DNA of 64,000 bases from Enchytraeus crypticus (taxonomy: Eukaryota; Annelida; Clitellata; Enchytraeida; Enchytraeidae), in the NCBI GenBank assembly GCA_905160935.1, contig CAJHZI010000240.1, positions 1,794,501 through 1,858,500 of the forward strand. Direction: 5' to 3'. Position numbers and translations under genes: made by a program. How positions within the stretch are numbered: the first letter of the stretch is position 1; every line of letters begins with the position of its first letter. Below are positions 54,996 through 64,000 of the stretch, piece after piece. The notes beneath the pieces are model-generated. The model was not told where the DNA came from, ran no database searches, and worked only from the letters and a program-made list of their open reading frames with translations.

Positions 54996-56033
54996 AATTA
55001 TTTTTAGTTATGAAAATTAGCGTGTAAATGCAGTGCTACTTTAACCAGTGAGGGGCGGAGAGATAGAAAATGACTTCCTAAATGAGATGGTTAATTTCAA
55101 ATCAGTTGTGCGGAAGTCTGGTAAAGGTGCTGAGGAAAATCTCTGGATTCCCCAACAAATCCAATCCTGGTTTCATAGTCGTATTGTTTCAGATAATTTT
55201 CTTAAACCATACATATCTGTAATTTAGTCAGCTCTTAATTGTCTCCAATCAAAATATTTCGATCGGAAAAAAATACCGCATCTAAGACTAAGGAAACTAT
55301 GACAAAATATTAAAACTTAAACTACAGCACTCTACTACACTAAGCATGACTTAAATGTAGAAAGTTACAATTAAATCTTTCTAACTAATATCTAACGAAA
55401 ACAACTAGCTCGAAGACCAATGTTTCTGAATTTCTACTCTGAAGTACAGCTTCACAGTTCGGTATTAACATTCGTATGTAGTTCCATACATAGTTAAATA
55501 ATAAACTTTAAATATTCATAGCCATATGAGGCTGACATGTAGAGTACATGCCAGGAAACGATACTGATCTTAAATGTATAATTATGCCTACGTATTTTCA
55601 TTAATTTATTTATTTTAGAATTTCTTTATTTCAATTCTTTAATTTCTACTTTATATTTTCGTTGTAAGTTCACCATGGTTCACATTTAAATTGTGCTCAC
55701 TTATTGCATTTACTTGTTTGTTTGCATTGCTTGTGAAATGTACAGGGTTGAATGACCTTTTTGTTGATCTAAATAAATTAAAAATTAAAAATAACCGAAG
55801 TAAGGCCTGCGTTGTCAAACATTCAAATATAATAACTCTTCGTTGATTCGAACTGCACATACTCGACCACAACATCATAAACACAACATAATAATTATTT
55901 TGTACTTTATGACTGAATCTACTTAAGCATATTTGGATCACAGATAATCGGGACTTGACGATGTAGTTCACATGGAATATTTTCCAGCGACGATAATGCA
56001 ACAAAAAGATTCAATAATAAACAAAAATCTTAC
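54996..56033. other. No gene recognised
   Basis: Non-coding; collinear with about 60200-61030 ('gggagatagacaatgac' with 'ggagagatagaaaatgac'), part of the repeated gene-plus-flank unit. Confidence 0.5.
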
Positions 56034-56127
56034 CGAATAAATCGAGACACGAATGAACAATATTTCAAAGACAAAGCCTTTAGTGAACCTCTGATTCTGT
56101 AATCCTGGTAGTGGTGCTAATTTTATA
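56034..56127 (-). promoter_or_regulatory. TATA promoter and non-coding exon of granulin copy 5
   Basis: TATAAAA at 56121-56127 on -, then AGAATCAGAGGTTCACTAAA and a donor CGG|TAAG-type at 56034. It survives although the coding exons are dead. Confidence 0.5.
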
Positions 56128-58128
56128 AACTTCTTTAAGAAGCTGGATATCAACACACCACTTAGAGAGTAAACCACGTGGTGAGTAATAAATATGAGTT
56201 GTGATAAAATTAAAATAATTCGTGTTTTTATTCCGAAGGAGAGAAAGCAAACGTAATCGGTTCATGACTGATTATAATGAAGTAATGAATTTATTATTTT
56301 CATAAGACAATATTATTCAATTCTTACAATTCCTTCACAGTTGCTTTTCCATAATAACACAGTACTAAAGCAACTTCTAAAAGAGAACAAAATATACCAG
56401 AATTTAACGTCTACATTATTAGAACAAAGCCAGCCTTCATAGCCAGCCGGTATTATTTTATCCCAGACAACAATCAGCGAAGATCATATACCTTCTCCAG
56501 CTCTGGTTTGGTAACCCGAGGACGTCATGAATATAATCATATCGGCCATTTTACATTGAATCTAATTCCACAATATGTGGTAATCACTTCTGACATCTCA
56601 TTTCTTAATGAATTCTGACATCGCATGCCTCAATGTCTTCAGACATTTCATGTCGTAAGGACTTCTGACATCTTATATCGTAATGACTTCTGCCACTGTG
56701 ACCTTGTTGTAGGAGAACATAATGGACTAAGCTGTGAATCAACTATTATTTATGTTTAGCAATATAACAGATTCATTTCTTAAACTGTGAGAACATTCTT
56801 AAAGTGCCTGGTAATTTTTGACTCCGTATAAAGCCTAAGATATATGTTCCACGAACCATTGAACATATCGAATAAGAGTCTAATAAATAGACTATAATAG
56901 TATATCGAACACAACTCAAATCGAATAGAAGTCAGTGATATTAGTTCACATCCACGGCTGGATCATTAAATCAATTAACATGATATACTATTATACTTGG
57001 AGATTATGCTAAGGAGTGATGTGCACCCTAATCCTTCCTCAGCTTCGACTAGCATTTACACCGTAGTAATAATATTCATTACCTGAGAAAACTATGCTGT
57101 CTGGCTGAATTTTACAAAATAATATTCTCTGACTCGTTTCTATTCGTGAATTTATAGAACTTTGACAATTTGATTAACTTAAAACATTGCTCAAGTTTCG
57201 TAACTATGTTGCTCTATACTGAAGATGTAAAAAACATTCAATTTTGCTCAAAAGTTTATTCCAAATGAAACATCTCTTCTTCTAGAGGAGAGAGAGAGGG
57301 AAAACATGCAAACCTTCCTCAGGAATTAACGATGATTCCTTTGTAGCAAAAAATTATAATTAGATGAGTTCAATTACCCTGTGCCTTAGTGACAGGGTAA
57401 AACCTTTTAATCGGTGTAAATGTAATGCTTAATGGGGGTTAAGCCAAAGTTCAGTGGCTAAGGTCAGTTCTGACATGATAATTCTGTGACCTGTGCACAA
57501 CCTATGGTTTCACAGTATTACATGACTATGTAATTGATAATAATCTTCGTCGAAACACTAATCGCTATGACAACTGTTAATAACTCGGAATAATTAGTTC
57601 ACAACTCATTACAAGTAATTAAATTAAAATGGTTAAGTTTTAACATTCTTCAAAACGATAATCATAACAGATCTTAGTAATGCTTTGCTATAATTGCTTT
57701 CCGAACGTTAACGACTAGATATCTGTTCTTGTCTTATTCTCTCTTCTAATTACATCCTTCTTAAACTCATCCCTCATAATATGTAGCCTACCGTAAACAG
57801 TATAGTGTGCACCTTTTTTCTCTTTATAATCAGAGATATTAATTGTCTATCTCTACCGACTCTGTATAGAACTTCCCTAAGTTTACTCCAATGTAGGCCT
57901 ACATACTGTTTACTTATATTTGAATGTTGTTTTAAAAATCAATACAATAAATTAATACCGCTAATCAAATAGGCTCAATTAGTATGACGTCGAGTTGTTG
58001 TATGTAATTCCTCGTACAGAATATCTGTTTCAATATCAGAACAGTCCAAGCGACTAGGTGGTAAATTTATTAAGAAATTACGTCTCGAGTATGAGGCCAA
58101 AAACTGCCTCTCGATCATCATCGGAGAT
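56128..58128. other. Non-coding DNA of the duplicated unit
   Basis: Collinear with 61145-62850: shared 'aacttctc..a..gttctat' blocks and 'gttaacg.ctagatatctgttcttg'. It contains three or four 'cttctgacat.tcatatcg' type short repeats at 56580-56700, also seen at 14400-14500 and 25320-25560. No gene. Confidence 0.5.
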
Positions 58129-59176
58129 TCAAGTAGAGTAGAGGGCACAGCTGACGATTGTCTGAAATAGCCATAGAGTATCATATCTCTTCTCTCCGTT
58201 ATGTAGACAAGAATTAAGGTTGCATTCTGTGCCCGCCGGACAACAAGTTAAATCTCCAGAACAACACGTACCCTAAAATATTAATCAAGCAATGAAAATA
58301 TGTCAGTCAAAACATCAAACAAAATCAATTAGTTAAAGTCCGGGAGTCAATCAATGAATTACGTTGTTGATGATCGTCTTAAATTATTGCGATATATATC
58401 AGGTCCTCAAATATATTCTTTAGATTCTTCATGCGGAATCGAAAGAATTCTTTACGTAATATATACTAAACCCCGTGTTGTGCTCGGGTGTGGTTGGACC
58501 ACGGCAGAATTGGGCAACCGCAATCAATCTGCCGCGTGTACGTAAGAGGCGACTAAAGGCAGGAGCTGAGGATGGCAAGAGGGGACCCACCTCACCATGA
58601 AGTATTTTCCCCCAGGATTAAATGGTAATTAATCCACCAAACTGAGGAAGGCAACGGGAAACCACCTCAGAAGCCATATTTTCCCAAGCTATAGGTTACA
58701 TAAGGTATGGATAAGGCATAGACTTTGTGAAGGGATTAACTTGTTGATCTAAGGAGTGCTCTTATGGAGCGATAAAACAGACTTTGAGTATGAATATGTA
58801 CCTTGAACCTGCCACTTGGCAGTGCACTGAAGAAGAAGATACTAAACTATTGCATCTTTAAAATAGAACAAATTAGTACATCTAAGAGTAACTCTTCAGA
58901 AGCAAATATCTCTAGTACAATCTTAATATCGCTTAATGTTTAATGATTAAAAAGTTGACAAATAAAGATAGCGTTACTTACATTCTCATAGGGACAGCAT
59001 AAATATTTACTGGCAGCATTACAACAAGGTTGGAAGAATGGGCAGAATTCGCCGTCAGGACACGTTGAACCCTTAAAGTCTTCGCAGCCCTCAACGACGC
59101 TACGACACAAGATGATCACGGCTACGCAAACGACTAAGACGAACATGCGTCTAGAATTAGAAGCTGAGAGAGTCAT
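58129..59176 (-). CDS. Granulin-like secreted peptide (copy 6), intact
   Basis: Exons 59176-58982 (65 codons, donor AAT|GTAAGT) and 58272-58129 (47 codons and TGA, acceptor TTTTAG); 112 residues. Signal peptide 1-29 (MFVLVVCVAVIILCRSVV). Granulin domain with all twelve cysteines: STCPDGEFCPFFQPCC, YLCCPYEN, GTCCSGDLTCCPAGTECNLN and SC. Phase-0 intron within the domain. The acceptor before the first coding exon is TTATTTTCAG. A TATA box lies at 61135. The extra Cys31 is outside the core. This is the cleanest gene of the array; role (growth factor or antimicrobial) cannot be told. Confidence 0.85.
58480..58850 (+). mobile_element. Internally deleted LINE (5' and 3' ends joined)
   Basis: 'ccacggcagaattgggcaac' and 'gtacgtaagaggcgactaaaggcaggagc' look like a LINE 5' region; 'gaacctgccacttggcagtgcact' is the RTE-type 3' tail seen at 12608. 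It sits in the intron of granulin copy 6. Confidence 0.5.
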
Positions 59177-59199
59177 GATCAGAGAAAGGAGTGACTGAA

Positions 59200-59950
59200 A
59201 ATAATGTTCATTATTACTATGTAATTAGTGTAATTGTGTAATAGTATATGATAAGACTTTAATTGTTAGGCCTCTAATAGTGCAAATTTTATAACAGTTC
59301 TATTAGGATAACAGTTAATGCATTACAACAGTCCCCATACCCCCTCCCAAAGATCAATGGAATATCATGTTAGATGATTTAAGTTAATGATCCACTCATA
59401 TGCTGACATGAAGAGAAAACGGAAGACCCCGAAGAGCGGAGGCGCAATTTACTATGGACTCACTTCCAATGACTTTAATATAAATGAAATATATTACCGA
59501 AAAGCTTTATGCATATTTATACATACCATTAATGCATTTAAATACCAACTAAAACTATTAACTAACATCAATGTCAGTCAGGTTAGATTGATTTAAACTG
59601 TAGGGATCAGTTTTGGAATAGTTAACTTGACGAAAAGATATAGGAATAACTTGAAAACCGAAGAAGTGAGCTCCGGGATCTTTTGCTCCAGTCAGGTTCC
59701 AGAGGCTTAGTATTGATACGGGTCTGGAACGAAGCCCCCAGTAAGTGATGTCATTTTTACAATAACGTTTTCAAATGGATAGCATTTAATACCATACTGG
59801 ACTTACGGCTACTGAACGTACCATTGAAATAAATAAAAAAAAAAAATGTGTTTTAAAAAGTTGTAGATAGGCCTATATATAAAATAAAATTAGTCTGTGA
59901 AATTTGTAAAACCAAAACATATTTCTCTCTCTCCAACTACTTCTCTTTAT

Positions 59951-59987
<37 letters not shown>

Positions 59988-61134
59988 ACAACAATTAAAG
60001 CAAGAGTTCCTATTTCTGTGAGCAAATTTACATATGATCAATTTAACCAAATTGAATAATATAAGCCAACTAGGATTTCCTTTCCGAGATTCAATGGCCA
60101 ATTGAAATTTATAAAAGAAGGATAACATGGTCGGCAGTAAGAATTTTATTGCCATCAAATACCGATAGGGCTTGAACCTCGTCGAGTAATATTGACGGAG
60201 AGTGAGGTTGCAGTTTTACTTTGATCACTGCAGTGAGATATTAGGGAGATAGACAATGACCTTTTCCATATAGGAAGTTTAATTTCGAACACACTTAAGT
60301 TTAGTTAAAGCTAGGAAACAATAAAGCGGAACATTTCCGGCTTCCCCACAAATCCCCCTGGTCTCAATCTCTCTTCGTTACCGTTAATTTCATTTTAAAC
60401 CGCACAAATATCATTTGGTCAGCTCTTACCGTCACATACGAGATTTCGACCATAGAAATGGTCAATACTAAGATATTACAATATTACTGCAACAAACATT
60501 ATCTATGATCTAAATCTCACAGAAGTTACAAGTAAAGCTTTCCCATTAAGTCTAAACTTATGCAAAACAATATGTGTTCTTAGAGAGGACTAGCTAAATA
60601 TATGTTTGTCCTCCTGGACTTGGCCTCGACTCCACTATCTCCACTACTGGTTGACTCTTCCCTCTAATATCCAGCTCAGGACCAAGACTTCTGGACCTTA
60701 ACTCTGAAGTATATGTAGCTTAATTAAGATCTGCTAGGCGTTTAAATCCCAGAATAGTTCCATCCGCAGTTGAATAATAAATAATATTTGGTTGTTTTAT
60801 AATTATGCTTGGTCAATTAAATATAAAAATTCAAGTATAATAGCTCTGTTAACTGAAAGTGCAGTATACAGAACCCAACACTGTGCAAACTATGCAGTAT
60901 TTTCCTTATATATTATAACTGTCACTACCTAAGAACTGTTTGAGTCCTAAATACATGTATTTGGAAATTCGTCATGTCGCAAACACTGAGTGTTTTGGAT
61001 CGATGATAATTCAAAATAAAGACTCAGCAAAGAAAACGTTTTCTGAGTAGTCAGAGAAGAGAGTGAACCAAGTATGAGCACAAACCTTTTAGTAAACCTC
61101 TGATTCCGCAACCTCGTCAGTGGTAGGCTACCTA
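59200..61134. other. Non-coding DNA with LINE tail and microsatellite
   Basis: A short RTE-type fragment at 59360-59460 ('gatccactcatatgctgacatgaagagaaaacggaag'), a TA microsatellite at 59947-59988, otherwise no gene. Confidence 0.5.
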
Positions 61135-61141
61135 TTTTATA
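61135..61141 (-). promoter_or_regulatory. TATA box of granulin copy 6
   Basis: TATAAAA on -, followed by GGAATCAGAGGTTTACTAAA as in the promoters at 30599 and 56121. The donor of its non-coding exon is not clear. Confidence 0.5.
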
Positions 61142-61513
61142 AACGCCTATTAGAGGTTGAAAATCAATACGTCATATAATTTATTGTCAGTCATAAATTA
61201 GAGTTGAGATAACATAGATATAGTCAAACCGAATATTAAATTATGTAAGTATGAAAGCACAAGCCATCAGTCCAAAACTAATTGTATTGAAATACGTGAT
61301 AGAATTTTTAAACTTCCTAATTATGTAGCTTAGTTAGATCTATAAATATTTCAAATTAAAAACTTCAAAACTTATCGCTACGATATACATTATATATTAG
61401 TGCACTGCTTTACCGATGTACCATGGTATACAACGCATTCACACTATGCTTTGTTCCGCTTACCCCTGTCCACATATGAGTTTATCTTTAAATCTTCTAA
61501 CATACCTAATCTC

Positions 61514-61589
<76 letters not shown>

Positions 61590-62855
61590 CTTATTTAAGT
61601 AATGCGCCTGTTCCCAGCCTGGGCGGTCAAGGTCATGTTTCTCCATATATCTCTTCTGCACTGCTGCTCTGTCTGATCATTTCTATTTCCGTTATTTGCA
61701 TCCATTTGCTAAGACATCTATTCCACGAACCAATGAACATATCGAACGAGAGTCTAATAAATATAAGGGAATATCGAATGAAACTCAATTCCAATAGAAA
61801 TGAGTCATATACATGTAAGTTCACATCCACGGCTGGATCTTTAAGTCATCTAACGTGATATACCATTATATTTGGGAAATTCTGCTAATGAAGAGGTGGT
61901 GCCCCTAAGCCCGATTCATCTTTGAATAGCCTTTACTGGGCAGGGTCGCCATTCCCTGAGAAAAACTCTGATGTCTAGCTGAATTTTATAAAATAATATT
62001 CTCTGGCTCTTTTGTTTTGGTGAATTTATAGAACTTTGAAAATTGATTTAACTAAAAAATTTCTCAAGTTTCGCTACTATGTTGCTCTATATTTTAGGTA
62101 TAAAGAACATTAGATTGTACTCAAAAGTCTCTTCCAAATTTTATGTCTATTCTTCTACATGAGAGAGAGAGAAATCATTTAGACATACCACGGGAATTAA
62201 CAATTAGGTCAATATCGCACAAATTTATTTTAAGATGCAATTCATTGCCATAGAGACAGGTTAAAGCAACTTAATCGGTGTACATGTAAACTTAACGCCT
62301 AAAGGCTACGAAGATAAAATTTAATGGCTTGAATCAGTTGCATGTAAATGTAAATTGAGTTGAAACGCTCATTATTATTAAACGTCTCCTATATATCCCA
62401 AACATAACTATAGTCATATTCTAACACTAATCTTAACCCTAATCATTTGACATGTTAGTGCTGACATGTTAGTTTTGAAACCTGGGCACAACCATGGTTT
62501 GTCAGCATTACCTAATTACGCTAAGTGAAAATTGCAATTAGCACTTCTTTGAAACAAATGCGACTCTTGACTATTTAATTAATTGTAATCTTCGCCAAAA
62601 ACACGAATCGCCACAACAATTGTTAGTTACTCAGGATAGGCCTAATTAGTTCGCATCTAATTATAAAAGTAATTCAAGTAAATGGTAAGTTTAAACTTCT
62701 CCAAAACGTTCAACACAGCAGAGCATAGCAATTCTTTGATATAATTACATGTACTTTCAGAAAGTTAACGTCTAGATATCTGTTCTTGTTCTTATTCTTT
62801 CTTCTAATAACACACTCTAGAAATTCACTACTCATAACATGTAGCCTAATATACA
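61142..62855. other. Non-coding DNA with TA microsatellite and LINE tail
   Basis: TA run at 61517-61585, LINE tail-like segment 61440-61930 ('cctgtccacatatgag', 'aatgaacatatcgaacgagag'). Collinear with 56128-57950. No gene. Confidence 0.5.
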
Positions 62856-63610
62856 CTAATATGTACACTGTAGTGTACACATTTTTTCTTTAATATCATA
62901 CATGTATTTATTTGCCGACATCGCAACTGGATGGAGCCAGTGGCGACGTCGGTAAGATATTCGACCGCAGATGTTCTTTAGTAGACAAGAATCAACGATG
63001 CATTTTGCGCCCTTCGGACAACAAGTTAAAACGTCAGGACAACATATACCCTAAAATATCAATTAATCAATGAAAATATGTCAATCAAGAAATAAATCAA
63101 AATCAATGAGTTAAAGTCCGTGAGTCAATCAATAAATTAAATGATTGGTGATCAACTTAAATTATTGCGATTTGTATCAGATCCTCAAATTTATTCTTTA
63201 GATTCTTCATGCGGAATCGAGAGTTTTTATTTTAAAATTTCCTGAATTATTTTAACTTTAATGTAGAACAAATTAGAACATTTAAGAACAAATCAAACTT
63301 CAGAAGCAAATCCATTTGGAACAATATTAATATCGCTTAATGTTCAATGATTAATTAATAGGCACTTGAAGATGGCGTTACTTACATGATCATAAGGGCA
63401 GCACAAATGTCTATTTCTAGCTTTACAGCAGGGTTGGAAACCTGGGCAGAATTCGAAGTTTGAACATGTTGTACCCCTTTTTGGTTTAAAATCCCACTCT
63501 GTACCCATAATTTGTTTAGAACCCCTCACGGCATCAGGGTACAATACGATCACGACATAGCAAGCCACTGAGATGAAGAGACGTAGTGAATGAGAAGCTG
63601 AGAGAGACAT
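62856..63610 (-). CDS. Granulin-like secreted peptide (copy 7), C-terminus extended into a SINE
   Basis: Exons 63610-63386 (75 codons, donor CAT|GTAAGT) and 63050-62856 (64 codons and TAG, acceptor TTTTAG); 139 residues. Signal peptide 1-30 (LFISVACYVVIVLYPDAV). The mature part carries an extra 20-residue insert (IMGTEWDFKPKR) before TTCSNFEFCPGFQPCC, HLCCPYDH, GICCPDVLTCCPKGAKCIVD and SC. All twelve granulin cysteines are present. After LLKN the frame enters the reverse strand of a SINE fragment (GRISYRRRHWLHP) and runs on to a TAG. Its promoter lies beyond the window. Confidence 0.75.
62932..62975 (+). mobile_element. SINE head fragment inside a coding exon
   Basis: GGATGGAGCCAGTGGCGACGTCGGTAAGATATTCGACCGCAGATG matches the head of family 1 up to just after the A box. 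It lies antisense within the last exon of granulin copy 7. Confidence 0.75.
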
Positions 63611-63681
63611 GATCAGAGACTCGAGTTACTGAAAATAACGTTCATTATAGCAACGTAATAGTCGTAATAGTGAAATAGCCT

Positions 63682-63827
63682 AATGATAAGAGTTTAATAA
63701 TTCCAGTATAACAATTTAATTATTAATTGATTGCAATTAGAATAACAGAGTTCATCAGCTCCGTTATGCTAATTGCAATCAAATAAAAATTAAACTATTA
63801 TACTGGAATTATTAGCCTCTTATCATT
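63682..63827. repeat. Foldback inverted repeat
   Basis: AATGATAAGAG..TTTAATAATTCCAGTATA, then AATTGATTGCAATTAG and AATAACAGAG on the left, mirrored on the right as CTCCGTTATGCTAATTGCAATC, TATACTGGAATTATTAG and CTCTTATCATT. Arms about 68 bp, loop about 8. The remainder of the window to 64000 holds no gene. Confidence 0.8.
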
Positions 63828-64000
63828 GCAGACGATATATCTTTACTTGCAAACAATAGTCATCTACTGCAAGAAATGACATCAGCTGTCAAGGTCGATT
63901 CGATTTATATTAGTATGTATTTAGTATGTATTTGTAATTGTATTTCTAGTAAAGTATTTACTAATACTGCTGGATAAGTAAAGTTAAGATTTAAAGTATT

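Noticed and set aside
55651-56004. 117-codon frame on the - strand
   Set aside because: No start context or domain; corresponding place in the duplicated unit (60.8 kb) is not open.

Overview
This is a stretch of animal nuclear DNA. It has spliced genes (a DEG/ENaC ion channel and a granulin family with GT..AG introns and TATA boxes), tRNA- and 5S-derived SINEs, LINE, hAT and mariner debris, a mitochondrial insert, a processed-looking SOD2 pseudogene and long AT and TAGA microsatellites. The composition and repeats suggest an invertebrate, probably marine; I cannot name the phylum from the sequence alone.

Layout. 1-9 kb: LINE copies of one family (RT plus a C-terminal R2-like nuclease domain), one of them fused to a piece of myosin heavy chain tail, around the last three exons of a DEG/ENaC channel on the + strand (3.7-6.5 kb). 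9-11.3 kb: SINEs and a nad1-like mitochondrial insert. 11.5-64 kb: an array of small secreted single-domain granulin genes, all on the - strand. Each has up to three parts: a TATA box with a non-coding exon, an exon with signal peptide plus the N-terminal half of the granulin, and an exon with the C-terminal half. I see eight copies of the middle exon (11.6, 18.7, 22.8, 23.2, 29.2, 54.0, 59.1, 63.5 kb). Some genes look intact (59.1 and 63.5 kb, probably 18.7 kb) and others are decayed. Flanking DNA is duplicated with them (11.4-15.2 with 22.9-26.2 kb; 16.5-18.8 with 51.8-54.1 kb; 54-58 with 59-63 kb). A structurally intact mariner-type transposon (30.9-32.9 kb) and a SOD2 pseudogene with an internal repeat expansion (19.8-20.4 kb) lie inside the array.

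The array is interrupted by a complete Polinton/Maverick (34362-50590, 16.2 kb) with a 6-bp target duplication CTCGCA and about 378-bp inverted repeats that are about 98% identical. It encodes protein-primed PolB, retroviral-type integrase, A32/FtsK-like packaging ATPase, adenain-like protease, double-jelly-roll major capsid and jelly-roll minor capsid proteins, a parvovirus-like PLA2 domain, a fibre-like protein, a membrane hairpin protein and several unknowns. This is the gene set of a virus (adintovirus-like) living as a transposon. At least five genes carry a stop or frameshift, so this copy is probably not functional as it stands.

The strongest unexplained signal is that 13 of the element's genes start with the same string, TAAATG (mostly TAATAAATG), which looks like the poxvirus late-promoter/initiator element. 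Other points are a -1 frame overlap joining PLA2 and integrase where the integrase has no ATG, inverted repeats that contain the end of polB, and an unannotated lectin/tail-fibre-head-like reading frame without a start.
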